Positions 1 to 13,548 of a DNA stretch of 64,000 bases are shown piece by piece. Made by a program: the position numbers and the translations under genes. Under the pieces are notes generated by a model, which saw only the letters and a program-made list of their open reading frames with translations, was not told where the DNA came from and did no database searches. This DNA comes from Talpa occidentalis. Lineage: Eukaryota; Chordata; Mammalia; Eulipotyphla; Talpidae. The stretch covers positions 30,554,329 through 30,618,328 of the forward strand of contig NW_023601212.1 in NCBI RefSeq assembly GCF_014898055.3, read 5' to 3'. Numbering within the stretch: position 1 is the stretch's first letter; each line of letters opens with the position of its first letter.

Positions 1-293
1 TACCATTATTTTGTTAAAATACACCAGTCTTCCAATATGGTTCAATTTTTGTAAGGATGAGGTAACTCCCCTTATAAGTCATGTAAAGTCTCCTCTCTCT
101 CTCCATGTTCCAAAATGCAGGATAAATATTCTTATTCCATTTCATTATTCTTTAGAATTTATGATGATATAAATTCTCCATATGTATGTTACCAAATTGA
201 TTGTTTTTCCTTTGCTAATCCATTTGACGTTGTTTTGATTACTCGCCCAGATGGAAAAGAACCCACAGGGTATAGGATGATTTCTTTTGTACC

Positions 294-307
294 CCAACAC
301 ACACAAA

Positions 308-359
<52 letters not shown>

Positions 360-380
360 TACACACACACATTCACACTC
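294..380. repeat. Compound AC/TG/TA/CA microsatellite
   Basis: A short (AC)n run is followed by (TG)n, then about 12 TA units, then (CA)n and imperfect CA/TCAC units. The block around 309-357 is almost perfectly self-complementary, so single strands could form a long hairpin. Short reading frames across it are repeat translation, not genes. Confidence 0.9.
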
Positions 381-631
381 ACCCACATGTCCTTCTTACT
401 TATTGAGTAACGTAGTATTGTCTCATTACCAAATGCTCTTTTCAAGCAGAATGGCTTTGTATAATCCATACTTTCTTTACAAATGACAATAACATTATTT
501 TTATTGCCATAAAGAACAATGTGATGGATGCCTTTATATGATGACTTTTGTTATCTAGTTCTTTACTAAAAATCAACAGGGATAGAATCACTGTCTTAAG
601 GTACAAGAATGTTTTAAGGTATAAGAATGTT

Positions 632-831
632 GGCCTCCCTGCTGGCGCAGCAGGTTGAGCACAGTGCTGTGAAGCTTTCTGCAGCCTTGGCAGCTCACTG
701 CTCCCCTCAGCAGTGTATTTCAGTCCTTCTGCCTGTTCTGCTCCCTACTCTATCTCTGGTGAATTCTCTCACCCTCCTGTGGCTCTGGCCTGTACCCCAG
801 TGCTTGTATAAATAAATAAAATAAAATAAAA
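632..831 (+). mobile_element. tRNA-headed SINE
   Basis: A degraded copy of the window's main SINE: head GGCCTCCCTGCTGGCGCAGC, body with the CAGCAGTGTATTTC block, and a tail of TAAATAAATAAAATAAAA. It is shorter than other copies because part of the head-to-body region is missing. AATGTTTTAA occurs on both sides, but the left copy is offset from the element start, so the duplication is uncertain. Confidence 0.85.
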
Positions 832-1767
832 TGTTTTAAAGGCCTTGGGCACAAATTGAAAATTGCTTTCTAAAACAATTTCCATTACCTACAATGCACA
901 GCTCTGTGTTCTTCACTAACTTCCCCACTACTGAATGTTGTAAATTTTTAAATGTCAACATGGTAATTGAAAAATGGCATTTCAATATATAATACTGTCA
1001 TAATAAGTACATTACTTGTATTAATTTTTATATCTTCTTTTTGAAACACATTCTTTTTTTTTTCTTTTAATCTCTGGTTGCCTTTGATTTCCCTTCAATC
1101 AACAATAATTGCCTATTTATAAAATAATTGTAGTAACCATCCCTTTGACATATTTTTGGTCAATAAATTTTTTCAGTTTTCATAACTGTTTTTGATTGTG
1201 TGTTCAGTAGAAAAACTTTCCACAGAACAAAGATGACACAGTGTCATAAACTGAAGAATATGATGAACTCAATGCTGCACCTGGGGCCAACTAGGAAAAA
1301 GAAAAATAAAGCAAAAAATCATTTTTAGGTGTTTCTGACATTTTAAAAGAGGATTTTATTGGTGTAATAAAAAAGTATGGTTATGTGCCAGTGTTTTGTT
1401 ACTAATTTTTTAAAGTATATTTAGTTCGATTTTTATATACAATGTAGACATCATTATGCAGATAAAACTATAGTAAAGATTAAATGCAAAGTAGCTGATC
1501 ATATTTAAGGTCACATCTATATAGTCCAAGTAGAAAGATGAGGCAATAAATTACATGCATGCAATTGATAATTGTCAAAGGTACTTACGTTCCTCTGACC
1601 AGTTAGGCTACAAAGGCAAATACAAAGTTAGCAACTGCATGTAACAGTTTGTTTTAATTAGATACCTTGGAGTATTTGGATCAGACATGGTAAGATATGG
1701 AAACTTCTGTCTTAAAGGAACAAATATATTATATTAATGGATCCCTATTAACAGGTGGAATAGCATA
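832..1767. other. Unique AT-rich intron
   Basis: AT-rich sequence with no splice-flanked reading frame or repeat that I can name. Nothing functional is visible. Confidence 0.6.
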
Positions 1768-2166
1768 ACACAGAGGTCCCCTGGTGTTTCAACAAGATCA
1801 ATCAGGAGGCAGACAGAGTGAGGGGACAAGGTGGCCATGAAATTTCATTAAGGTTTCTATGGAAAGGCAAGACAAGGTAGGGTAAGCAGCACTAGGACTG
1901 GCTGGTTGGAATGTTTTCTTCTGAGTTGCAGGTACTGTTCTGGTATTTGGTACCTGGCCTTGATGATCAGGAAAGGCAGAGAGTGGTCATAAGTGGGAGA
2001 GCTCAGTAAATGAGGTAGTTGGTGTTGTGGACTCTGAATTGGTTGGTTTGATATGGAAACAAAACCAAACCCAAAAATCCTTGCTTTCAGGCAAGTTATT
2101 GACTGTTTCTAGGAATAGGCTAATCCTGGGAAGGGCAATTCATCCAGTCAGCAAGATTGGATGTCA
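1768..2166 (-). mobile_element. Possible degraded LTR
   Basis: Read on the minus strand, the segment opens with a TGACATCC-like start and closes with a CCAGGGGACCTCTGTGTT block. Its composition resembles an old retroviral LTR, including the tract ending in CCATAGAAACCTTAATG. I could not find a clean TSD or a convincing polyadenylation signal. It could instead be ordinary intron. Confidence 0.35.
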
Positions 2167-3640
2167 AAGCATTAAAATACAGTATTAAAAGAAAGGCAGG
2201 ATTAATACATTTGTTAACAGAAACATTTATCTCAATTTCTTTGTGTTGCAAATAGAATTTGCAAAATACTATTTCATTTGCTTTCAAATATCCCATTCAT
2301 AGTTTTCTTCCAAATTTCTAATTCAAACAATCTTCCATTCCAATCATTTTCCCCTTTAGAATGTACCTACCCTCTACATTTTTCTTTTCCTCATCTTCTC
2401 TGCTCACCTCTCTTTGAACCTTCCTTATTTATGTCATAGTTACTATAATTCCCTCCCACAAGACTCTTCCTCCGTGTTTCTAAGTCAGCCTCATTCATAA
2501 ATGTGCAATTCTCAGGTCATTCATCTGCTTGCATTCTCTAAATGGGTCCCTACTTTCTTTCATATCAAGTCAAAATCTCTAACCTAGATTTGTAATTTTC
2601 TTTTCCTTAATTATCACCATCTTTCCAAATCCCATCCATTATTTAAGACCTGAGGCAAGTGCCATCTCCATGACAGGCAAGTGCACTGTCTTATTTTTAT
2701 CAAACTTCTCCTACAGAGTCATCAAAATTATTCAATATATGATTGGATTAATATTGTTTCTTTGGCAAGGCTCATCAGCCTTCTCTTCAAATTGGATGTT
2801 CCTTACAGGCCAGTGTTGCCATTTTCCTCCAGTAGAAGGCTAATAGAAAACTCCATGACTCCTGCAATTTTGCATGCTGTTCTCTCTCTCTCTCTAAAAA
2901 AAAAAAAAAAAAGCCTTCTCCAAATGGAAATCACCTATCATCTGAAACTCAGTCCATGAAAGACCACCATGACCCTATCATACAGTTTGCCACTCTCTTC
3001 TCTATAAAGCCATAATGTTTTAGTTGGACACAACTGTATTTCAGCATTTGATCATAATCACTTAATACCCTACTATCATAGTGTGTTGACTATGGAAGGG
3101 GAAGTGCAGGAATTATGACTCGCACACAGCCACATCTGCATAGTCCAACAGATTGTGGGTGTATGGGAGGCACTGAATCAGAAACATGAATAGTTAAGAC
3201 TAGGAATCCTGAATATAATACATACCCCCAAAATTTTTGTTGTAAAGGTTGGTGTAGTAATTTGGTTTGAATTATTCTTTTACTTTTTTTTTTCCTTAGA
3301 GGATGTTATAAATTTTATCTACAGGCTAAATGAATCCAATCAATTAATTTCAGTTGTTAGAGTCATTGGATAATTCATATTACCTCCATGATAACTCTTT
3401 CAATGGACATATAATTTTTTTAGAGCATTATATATCTTATATTTCAGTTCCTAACTCCTTTTAAGTAGTTCAATAACCATTTCTCTCTAATCTACCATCA
3501 AAACACTCTGCTAATTGTAATAGATAAATAATGGATCTGCTTATTTTTCTCTCTAGATTTATACTTTATTCTCTATAGCCTTTTAGTGTTGGCAGGTGTG
3601 ATGTTTCATCCTTTGAATAATCATAAAAAGGTTTCAAAAA
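2167..3640. other. Unique intron with faint L2-like segment
   Basis: Mostly AT-rich unique sequence. Around 2540-2720 the wording (GACCTGAGGCAAGTGCCATC) is reminiscent of an antisense L2 3' region, but weakly. A (TC)n-(A)17 stretch lies near 2881-2913 and looks like an old retroposon tail. Confidence 0.4.
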
Positions 3641-3715
3641 GTAAAAAGTATATATATATACACATATATATGTATAGATATAGACACAAATACACACATG
3701 TATATATAGAATGTC
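3641..3715. repeat. Imperfect TA/CA microsatellite
   Basis: Interrupted TATATA, CACATATATA and ACACACATG units form a degenerate alternating purine-pyrimidine tract. Confidence 0.7.
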
Positions 3716-5629
3716 CCCTTAGAAATGTTATGTACCCAGAGATCTTTTCAGCAAAAGAATAAATCTGAAGTAGCATATAATCCAAAATCCCAGGTAGTTT
3801 GATTAGTAACTCCTTTCATTATATTTTTATTCTCATATCATACAGCAATGAATCCTAAAACCACTAATCCTTCACATGGTAGAGTCATTTACTTGGGTTA
3901 TGTCAAGATACCCTAGTGGATCATTATTTGTAAGAGGATAACCTACTCACACTGGTAAGATGATTTTTCATTTTTACCAGTCTTTTCCCATATCTCCTGA
4001 TACATTATCTACATTCATGATAAGATCCGTATATTTTTTTAAATAAAATTTTAGTCACATTCATCATATTTTTCTCATAGCTTGAATGGGTCTGCGGTTT
4101 CCAAATTCCTTATCTTTGTATTTAATATCCAACAGCATCTGACATTTGCCTTTTTGCTTGGCTTTATCTCCCCCCATGTATCCCTGCCATCTGAAGTTCC
4201 TTGGAGTATCTTGAATAAGCCATACTATTTCACAAGTCGAACCCTGCAATGTTTATTCTCCCTGGTCAGTTGGGTTTACTCCTAATAATCCTTCCAGAAT
4301 CTGTTTAGTATTAGCCCTCCTGTAAAATGTTTCCAGCTATACCTATATGAGGTGACCACTGTATTCTGTTCATTAAATTGCCTAAGATGCATTATCTATT
4401 AATAGCTTCCCTTGTTTTATTTATATCAAAGATGAAAAGCTTTTGGAAGAACAGAATGACATACAGCCTGGTGTCCACCTCATAGGAAGAGCTCAAGGAA
4501 TGTTTCTTAAAAAGACAAAAAGAGACAGGTATTTAAACAGAATCAACTACACTAAGTATGACAACAGCAGTGGCCTCACTATGTGTGGGGGAGATAGCCT
4601 GTAGCTCTAGCTGCTCCATTAGCGAATTCCAAGATGGCGGGGGCCTCTGAGGACTCCTTAGGGCCATAACAGTCAGGAGTTGTGAAAGAGATCTGCAGGC
4701 ATCGCCTTTGCCCTCTGCTAGTTTTCACACCACCAACACTTGCTGAGAACTCGCTGATGCCAAACACTTTGGTAGGTGTTGGGTATATGGAGATTAAAGA
4801 CTTTGTGTCCACTCATAGTCTGATTTTGAGAACAGGCTAAGAGGTGGGCATTTATAATATGATCCATCCAACTGCTTTGGCATGTGCGACTGAAGTGGTA
4901 CAGCACGTAGCAAAGGCAACTTATTTAATCTTTAAATTTAGGTAAAGTTTTCTTGAAGAGATGACAAGCAATCTGCATTCCATGGGGATGAACAGAGACA
5001 TTTTTGCCCAAGGCACAGGTAAACACAGGGCTCCAGTGGTGGAGATAGAGAGGCAGTGTAGGTGCATGGCTGGAATGTGAGCTGACTGGAGCCACTCAGC
5101 CCCACTCAGCTCGTGGATAACTTTCTGAAATGTGTGTCTTTTTATACCACTGCTCTGTGGAAAAGCCCAAGTTCTCCTGTGACAGTCACTGTTCACAGAA
5201 CTTCAAATGAACATGAAAAGGCACTATCACAGTTTTGTGAGGCAGGAGGGAAAAACTTGAAGAATTAGGAGAATACAGGCAAGAAATGGTAGGCCATGGT
5301 TTTGAATAGAAAGAAAAGTATTCAGGTAATTAAAAATACCAGAAAAATAGACTTAAACACATTGCTTATTATTTGTATTTGGAGGGATAAGAGAGAGGGA
5401 AGTGTCACGGATGACCCATGTTTCAGATGTTGATAACTGGCTAGCGTGTATGGTTATCAGATGAAATATAGGATGCCCAGGTAAGTGTGATTTTTTTCAC
5501 TTTTTGTATCTCTAAACCTTATTTTCTTCAGTAAATTCACAACCAAAAGACACTAAAATTAAAATATTTTAGGGTGACATGCTCCTGTATTCTGACAATG
5601 TTTTTAAGTTATGGGGATTCTCAATTCAA
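3716..5629. other. Unique intron
   Basis: No recognisable gene. A stretch near 4728-4815 resembles the L2-type text about a value changing with a terminal ATATGGAGATTAAAGA, but too weakly to name. The longest frames here (under 95 codons) have no family resemblance. Confidence 0.5.
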
Positions 5630-6310
5630 AGGTGTATTAAGTAATTATGCTAAGCAAAATAAGTCAGAAGGAAAAGGGAAAATATTGGGTGGTTTCTCTT
5701 GTAGGTGGAATATAGAGAAACCAAAAAAAAAGGTCAGGAAAAAGATAAAACTTGTAGGCAAACCATAGATAGGAGGCATACAGCAGGGGAGGGGGAAAAG
5801 AAGGGGTCAAAGCAGGAAAGGAAAGAGCAGAAGGTACTATGGTGATGGTCATGGGTTCTGTGGTGATAGGGGAGCTACGGGGACTGCATCTGAGAGCAGA
5901 AATGAACTACTGTACAAAATGAACAATGATGGAAGACATGAAATAAAATAAATGTGAATTTAAACATTGAATGGTGTTGGCTAAAAAGATACACATTGTC
6001 GATTTTGAGATAAATAAGTTCTGGCAATTTCACATACAGCATGCTGACCATAGTTAATACGATATTGTGTAGCTGGTGACCATAGTTAATGTGATATTGT
6101 GTACCTGAAATTTGCTTGAAAAGTAGATCAGAAGTGTTCTCATCAGGAAGCAGAATGAATACCTTCTGGGTGATGGATGTATTAATTAGTTTGATCATGG
6201 AAATTATCTGACAATGTATACAGATATAAAATCATCACATTGTACAAGTTAAATTCACATAATTTTTGTCAATTACACCTCAGTGAAACAGAAAAATATT
6301 TAAAAGACAA
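5630..6310 (+). mobile_element. L1 3' end, probably two ages
   Basis: From about 5636 the sequence follows the last codons of L1 ORF2 (AATTATGCTAAGCAAAATAA) and a purine-rich 3' UTR to about 5953. From about 5990 it follows an older L1 3' UTR, with ATAAATAAGTTCTGG, TGACCATAGTTAAT and TTGTCAATTACACCTCA. TGACCATAGTTAAT is present twice about 30 bp apart (6045 and 6078), a local tandem duplication. No coding capacity remains. Confidence 0.75.
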
Positions 6311-8204
6311 AATAAAGAAATTTGAATGGGGCATGCTTCTACTTAAAAAATGATCTGTTGCTTATCTAAAATGCAAATTTAACCATGTGTCTTCTTGTTG
6401 TTTTGCTAAATCTGGCAACTCCATCAAGGGCCACACAATATAATAGAGAACAGAAAGGAAAGAGCGGAAGGAGTGGGTAGGGAGAGCTAAGAGATTCATT
6501 TTGGACATGTGGAGAATGCAGTGATTGATAGGAGGCTCAGGGGGTTGTGTCTGGTAGACAATTGCTTCAGAGTTGAAGAGAAACATCCAGAGTGTAGAGC
6601 TATATCTAAAAGTCACTGGATCAGTGAGATCGATGGAGCTGTGTACAGGACGGCCATGGAGCAACCTGATCAGCCCTGCCCGCAAGGTGACACAGGGACG
6701 AGGCATCCTTGAAAGGGAATGAAAGCAGTGGGTAGCGGCATGTATGCTGATAGCATAGAGTGAGTGACATCACAGACACAAGAAAAGTGCCTTCCCCTAT
6801 AAAGAGTGAGTGTCAAGCAGCTTCAACATCTTTTGAAGGATGAAGCATGAAAAGAAATCTCAAGGCCAGTCACCTGGATGCTAATGATAACCTTGATATG
6901 AACAGTTTCCCTGAGATGGGGGTAGCAGCCTCGATTCTCATAAACCTTTCAACCTAGTTGCTGAACTCATTTGCCTATAGTTGCCTTTATGTAAATCATA
7001 AGGTGATTATTTCCCTGCGAGGGTACAGTAAGTTCATCAATATGTTAAGCCCTGCAAATAAATCATGAATCACAGCTGGAACTGCAAATTACAAATATTT
7101 TTTGAGTGCAGGCTAAGATCTTGTCAAAACGCTATGTGTTATTGATAGGCTAAATAATGTTGAAGTCATTCCTAGCATCGCAGAGTTGAGTCTAAAGTGA
7201 AGTAGCTATATATATATATATATATGTATAAACTGAGAAGAGCAATCTGTCCAACACAAATACCAACTTTTATTTACATAGTATACATATAAACTTTGAA
7301 ATTTGTTTTATCCCTTGTAAAGAAAGTTGTGACAGATCTTTTCGTGACAGTGAAAGCTCTTCTTAAACTTATTTTTGCAAGCCAAAGAGTAACCATAGAA
7401 AAGCGATTTATATTTATTTTCGCCAACTTAATGCTTTCTTTGTCATAATTCTTGAGACTGACCCCATGTGAAAAAACTAGACCTGGTTTTATGCAGCGAA
7501 GTAGCAGCTGTGGGCTATGCCTGCCCACCTACTTATTTTCAGGGTACATCGAATGATATATGACACCCAGTCCTTCCAGATTTTCTCGTTAAAACAGTGT
7601 ATATAATAAAATGAAAATAACGATGTAACACCTACTGTGTAACCACCTGTCAGTAAATTTATGAACAATTAGAAAATGAAAGCACTTTCCAGGGAGCAAT
7701 TTGTAGAGGCAATAAAATACTCATTTTTTTTTCAGAAATATAATAGGACAACAACTTTTCTCTTTTCCCCCAAAACAGCTTTTGCAGTAATTAATCAACT
7801 CTGCTTTGCTGTCGTTGCTCTTAATGTTTCAGTTTTTCAAAATGCACTAGATAAACACAACTGCAGGGCGCTGAAGGAGCCACTTAAAATTTCCAGGGGA
7901 AGTGAAGCTTAGCGTCCAGGCTGCACATGTTTCCGAGGTAGTCACTCTTCTCAATAAACTTGGGTTGATGCAGACTGTCTCAGGGCACTACTGCTCAGAA
8001 ACAGGTGCCAGCATTTTCCCCTGTGGAACCAGTATCAAGCCTAGACATCCCACCAGGGTATTTGTGCTTTTCCCCTTTGACTTTACTAGCAAATGACCCA
8101 ACATCTCCATCAAACATCCTTCAACAACAGTAGTGAATTGTAAATCCTGCTAAATGTCTATAGTATTTTCTGTGGGATAAAAATCCTTTCTTTTTCATGA
8201 TCCC
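6311..8204. other. Unique intron with TA run
   Basis: No gene is recognised. A (TA)n run lies at 7206-7230. The part around 7600-7900 has evenly spread AT-rich motifs such as AGTAATTAATCAAC, which might mark a conserved element, but nothing decides this by eye. Confidence 0.45.
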
Positions 8205-8345
8205 CTATGAAAGACTGCCAGAGTGAGCACTGGCCCCAATTTACAGTTGAGCAAGTTGAGACTCAAGAGGTCAAATGAGTTGCCGGTAGCTCCATATAGT
8301 TAAGCAAAAGGACTGGAGGTCAAGTCCAGGGTCCTGACTTCTGTC
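8205..8345 (-). mobile_element. MIR SINE fragment
   Basis: The minus strand of MIR is recognisable: CCAATTTACAGTTGAGCAAG, a GACTCAAGAGGTCAAATGA stretch and a GGTCAAGTCCAGGGTC stretch. These match the antisense of the MIR core. Old and diverged. Confidence 0.65.
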
Positions 8346-9496
8346 CAGGTTGTACCTATTAAGATCCTTTCCCAAGGCCATTTAAATTAAATTTTGCCTT
8401 CAACTTCGATCAGGAGAAGACAGCAGCACTATGGCATCCAGAAAAAAGCCTGTGCCATCGACAGAGCGTTATCTGCCCCCAGCACTTAGGGCTCCAAAGC
8501 AGGGCCAGGCAATCTAAGTGCTTATGTCACCTAGTCCCTGGGAGTCTCCCCTGGTGAGAACCCATGTTGCATCCACCAGGGTCCTTCCAGTCCAAGCCTT
8601 GCAGAGAAGATGACCCTTGGCTCCTGCCCAGCATCAGGCTCAGCCCCCGCTGCTAAGGGCAGTATCAACCTTATGGCATAGTCACATTTTCTCTCAGAGC
8701 AACCGCTTAGGTATTTTCCTCTGCGATTTCACCCTTTCCTTTGAATCTTTTTATTTTTTATTTTTCATCTCAAGTCCTCCTTTTTCATATGCTTTTCACT
8801 TCTTCAGTGGCCTTTTTATAGATGTCTACATTTCTCCTCCTTTCATGCTTGCCTCTTTTGTAACAGGCCTTCTTTTTTCCCTGGTCTTTGTTTGTCTGAG
8901 TCCTCTTTCTAAGATGTATTTCCCTTCCGTTCATTGTTATTCTCACAGAGATTCTTCTCTTGTCACTCTGGGGACTTGAATTTTGATCTTTACTGCTGGA
9001 CTAAAGATTTGTCATCCTTCTGTGTTGTCTTTGTGAGTCAATTTTTTTTTTCCCTCATCATTTTTCTTAGAGCAGAAAAGAAACTATCTTTAATAGTCTA
9101 TTCAATCCATTGGGTGACTTGTGTTTTGACCTAAATGTTTGTCCTCCCTTTGATAATACATTATTTTAATTGTAGCTATTAGGACTCTGGAGGTAGAAGG
9201 AAACAATGGTCTTTTTCTCCGTCATTGAATACAAGTCTTCTTCTTGTGGTATCTCAATTCCATGGAGGACAAACTTATTCCATGACTCCTAAACAAAAGT
9301 GTTTTAATGGACAAAGTTCAAAGCTTTGGGTTTTGATGTCTTTTATCCATATGTTTCCATTGCAATTGAGATTTATTTCACAAAATCTCAGGGAGGGAAA
9401 AGTTTGGTGTGTGCATATGTTTGTAACTGAAGCACAAATTAGTTGCAGAAAAGGATATAGATTCAAATTAAACCTACAACTGAATGAAATTGTATA
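8346..9496. other. Unique intron
   Basis: No repeat or gene is named with confidence. The pyrimidine-rich stretch at 8720-9060 yields hydrophobic frames (up to 120 codons), an expected artefact of T-rich DNA. Confidence 0.5.
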
Positions 9497-10080
9497 CATA
9501 TATATGTAAGTTCACCCATGTAACTGCCACGCAGATGAAGATATAAAACCTTCCTCATTCCAGAAGTTTACATCACGCATTTTCCTATTTAATATCTCCC
9601 CCCAGAGTGCCACCAGCAGGACTCTTGAATTTCATGTAAATTACACTTTTGTGTGTAGCTTCCCTCACTTCTTTCAACACAGTATCTGCAGCTTCCTCTG
9701 TGTTGTTGTATTAGTAGTTTAGTCAACAAATAGTGTTATATAGTTTTTGATATTTATTCCGTAATTTATCTTCTCTTTAGATAGACACTGAATGATGTCC
9801 AGTTTTAGGTATTACAAGTAAAACTATTGGATATATTCATATTTATATATTTTAATGCCCACATGTATAAATTTCCTTTGGAAAAATACTTAGAAATTAA
9901 ATGTAGATGCATGTTTAGATTTAATAGAAATTACCAAGCAGTTTTCTAACATGCTTGAGCCAACTCCCAGCAGCAGTGCTTGAATATTTCAGTTGATACT
10001 CATTCTCACTAAGCCAGTGTTGTCAGACTTTTCAAATTTTCTCATCTGACTGGTGTGCAAGAAAGTATACACTAAATACA
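9497..10080 (-). mobile_element. Ancient L1 fragment, antisense
   Basis: The plus strand carries the antisense of an old mammalian L1 3' ORF2 and UTR: TTCACCCATGTAACTGCCAC near 9510, TGTTGTATTAGTAGTTTAGT near 9703, TTACCAAGCAGTTTTCTAAC near 9932 and CTCATCTGACTGGTGTGCAA near 10042. Many small deletions; no open frame. Confidence 0.75.
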
Positions 10081-11518
10081 CCACTCTTTCAATGTCTGCT
10101 CAGACATCTTACATTGCTCATCAAATTCTCTAGACTCCTTGACCTCAACCCTTTGGATGCTTACTCAACAAAATACCTTTGCAGTTCTGCCACCTGAAGC
10201 TGCCCAGCTGAAGACCCCAAAGCTCTGCATCCTCTGCCACTTCCAACCTCAGATGGAGGGCACCCCTAAGGTAAAGGATCTGACTTCTCTGGAGGTGGCT
10301 GCAGGGACCATGCAATGCTCTCCAGAATGCCAAGGCATCTACTCCTTGGAGAGTAAATGCCCAACAAAGGGAGACATCGCATGAGACAAGATCAGCTCAA
10401 TAAGCTCACCTTCCATCTTCCTGACAATGGATAACTTCAGGACAGTTTCTCTTTGGAGCTATATAGACTCTGTAAACTTCCTGCCTGGCTGAGCAGAAAC
10501 TTCTGCCAAGTCACAGCTCCTTGTCTTCATAGCTCATCACTGAGCTGCTACCAGCACTGATAAGGAGTCACTTCATTGTGTCTCATTCTATTCCTCCTTG
10601 TGCCTCCACTTTTTCTGACCTAGGTCTTTACTACAAAAATAAAACATTAGTATTTAATCCCTGACTCAAAATCTATTTCCTAGAGACTAAGAACCATGAT
10701 AACTTAGTTAAAACATTTCCTAAGATTTTAAATAGACTTACTTGATTTTATCAACCCATCCAATATCTGTAGAACTAAAGCATGAGGGAAGAGGGAATAC
10801 TGATACAGGTCAGTCTGAGTTCAGTTCTGAACGTGCTTCTTGGGAGGTGCCCTTAAGATATCCAAGAGGACAGAGTAACTCAGTCCATTTGCAAAGTAAA
10901 TAGACACTGATGACCACACTAAAAAAATGTGGGATATGGAGATTGAAAGAGAGACATAGAAAACTTACCTGGAGTCTGAATAATTAAGTTCCGGTCTTGA
11001 CTTTCCCATTTGTGATTTCAGTGCATTACTCTCTGACTCAGACTCAGTTTCATTTCTTTTTAAAGCTCTCAAGGATATAGTAGAAATGTCAGAGATACTC
11101 TATTAAGGGAGCTTTAATATCAAATATAGTATCATATGAAATTGCTTGCCCAGTAGTTATCATTCAACAATATTGTTGTTTCCTTCCCATTCCCTTCAAA
11201 GAAAGGCATGTTTTAGAATTAAGAAAAGTTTGTCAATATTACCCTGATCATTACCATTATTGATAAGATTTACAAGGAAATAATCCACTAAAGGCATTTA
11301 ATGACAAATGAATAAATAATAAAATAGAAAACTCATGGTGCTATTTCAGTGGGCAATGTCTTCCTCTTTATCTTAAGCCAATTTTGCCACATGCTGCTTT
11401 CTTCTATGTAACTCTGATTTTAACCTTTTCTGGTGCCCACCACATGCATCTGTTCACTCATAATTTATCCACCAAGTGCCTGGTATGTATGCTAGGCATG
11501 ACAATTGGTACTAGGAAC
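10081..11518. other. Unique intron
   Basis: No gene or young repeat seen. The end (11455-11510) has a short L2-like phrase, AGTGCCTGGTATGTATGCTA. An 81-codon frame near 10139-10384 has no recognisable family. Confidence 0.5.
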
Positions 11519-11534
11519 AAAATGGTAAGCACAG

Positions 11535-11800
11535 GACCTCCCCGGTAGCGCAAGAAGTTGAGTGCAGTGCGGTGAGGCTGGTTGTAGCCTCTGCAGCTGG
11601 GGTTCAATTCCGGCTGGCTGGGGATATACCCACATGGCGCGGCAGACTTCTCCAGTTTCGCCCGTTGCTCTCTTCAGCAGTGTATTTTGGTCAGTCTGCT
11701 TGCTCTGTTCCCTGCTCTGTCTCTGGTGAATCCTCTCACCCTCTTGTACATCTGGCCAGTACCCCTGTTCTTGTATGCATAAATAAATAAATCTTTTTAA
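11535..11800 (+). mobile_element. tRNA-headed SINE with TSD
   Basis: Head GACCTCCCCGGTAGCGCAAG, tRNA B-box relic GGTTCAATTCC, body, and tail ATAAATAAATAAATCTTT. It is flanked by AAAATGGTAAGCACA (11519-11533) and AAAATGGTAAGTACA (11801-11815), a TSD with one difference. Confidence 0.93.
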
Positions 11801-11815
11801 AAAATGGTAAGTACA

Positions 11816-12287
11816 AACAGCACTCACTTATGGAACTTAAGATTCAGTGAAAAGAGACATATCTATTACAATATTTAAACATATATATATATAAATAGAA
11901 CAATGCAACACTTTCTCTAAAGAGATGGGAATGCTATGAAATCCACTACTAGGCAGGTCTGGACGAGTCAGGAAGTATTTGTTGAATTTGCTGGACAAGT
12001 CAGAGAAGAATTTGCTGGAGAAGTGATAGTTGACATGAGATCCGAAAAAAAATAGTAGTTGACCAAGTGAATGGGAAGGGAGAATATTTAGAGAAAAAAC
12101 AGCAAATGCAAAGATGCTGAGGTAGGAGGGGAGAAGAGAGACAGAAGTTCTGCCATAGAGAATGGCAGTACAGGACTCGGAGGGAGAGTGCTTTCACAGC
12201 AGGCTGCAGAGGCAGCTCCTAGGGAGTGCAGGGCAGTTAGACATTAGTAATTCTGCTGGAAGCCATGGTATATCATTTAAGGGTTGA

Positions 12288-12321
<34 letters not shown>

Positions 12322-13544
12322 AAATTGTTTTCAGAGATCATCTGTCTGTAGGGGTAACTGCAATTGGAGGTAGTCAAGAAAGAAATGGAAAAGAGACAGG
12401 CAGAGATAGGGAATTACTGTTTGGTGGGTCCAGAGTCTTGTGATGATGGGGATGCAACATGTCCTTATAAGCAAGGGGTTATTTGCTACAAAAAAAAAAA
12501 AAAAAAAATTACAAGACATGTTTAAAGGACGCTGGCAACACAACCCTAACTAAGGAGTTTACATTTATCAGGAGAAATGGCAGATCTCCGAGAGTGAGGA
12601 GAGCAGGTTGGTGGTCTGAAGACTTACTTCCGTATTAATAAGTGCTGAATTCACTAAGACAGAAGCTGAGGCTGCTGAGAAAACAGGCAGCCCCCTGGGG
12701 GCAGGCCATCAGGATGTGGAAGCAGCAGGGTAACTCTTAGCTAGGGCAGACTGACATGTGAACACTGGTTAGGCAAGGGTCCAGCCAGAGAACTTTCCTC
12801 TTGCAGCAGTCCCACCACAGGGTCTGTTCCTTGTTAGCATAATTCACAGGACTGCACCTTCTTTGGAAAAGCCATTTCTGCAGCCCCTCATTATCCCACC
12901 TGGCTGTGTTCTAGGAAACCTAAAGTTCCTGAATCCTAACAGAATTCTTCCACTGCCAAAAGCAGACTTTGCATAATCATCATGTTTGTAGGCCAACTAA
13001 ATGGAAATGTACGCAAATGTACTGGCAAAGTTGGCCTGGCCCTCAGGCCTTTCCAAGGGGACTTCCCTGCTGCCCAGGGGATCAACACTGCCCCCATAGA
13101 GAGCGAAGGAGGCAGGGAACAAAAGGATGAAGGGAACAGTGGAAGAGGAAAGGGAACAATGGGCCGTACCTGGGAAAAGGAGGCATAGGCAGAGCCCTCT
13201 TGTACTTAGGCAAGTGACAAACAGACGGCTCCTGCTCAGCAGTGCTGGGGGCTGCTTTTATCCACAGCAGGGGCAGCCAGGAAACAGTCACTCCTCAGAG
13301 ACAGAAAATCATATAAAGCAATAGTTTCTGAGGAAAATGGGAGCATGTTCCAAATTGTATTGTATCTCAAAGTTATTCTCCCCTTCAGAAACTCAGAGAA
13401 GCCTGTAACACCCCTCTAGCTGCAGCCACCACAAGCATTTTTCAGATGATGCTGTTCCTGCTGGAAACCTTCGAAGCACCTGTTCGCACTGGGAAAGCGG
13501 CCTTGTCAGTTTTCTAGACTGAGGCGCTAGCAAATGGGGAACAG
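11816..13544. other. Unique intron
   Basis: Contains a TG microsatellite (listed separately) and a 19-base A run near 12490. Otherwise mixed intron with several frames of about 70 codons and no family match. Confidence 0.5.
12291..12319. repeat. (TG)n microsatellite
   Basis: About 14 uninterrupted TG units; a likely polymorphic marker. Confidence 0.95.
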
Positions 13545-13548
13545 AAAG

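Noticed and set aside
115..486. 123-codon frame, partly Tyr-Ile and Thr-His repeats
   Set aside because: It is translation of the TA/CA microsatellite with no homology or splice context.
8617..8979. 120-codon frame rich in Phe, Ser and Leu
   Set aside because: Explained by pyrimidine-rich DNA; no signal of a real membrane protein family.
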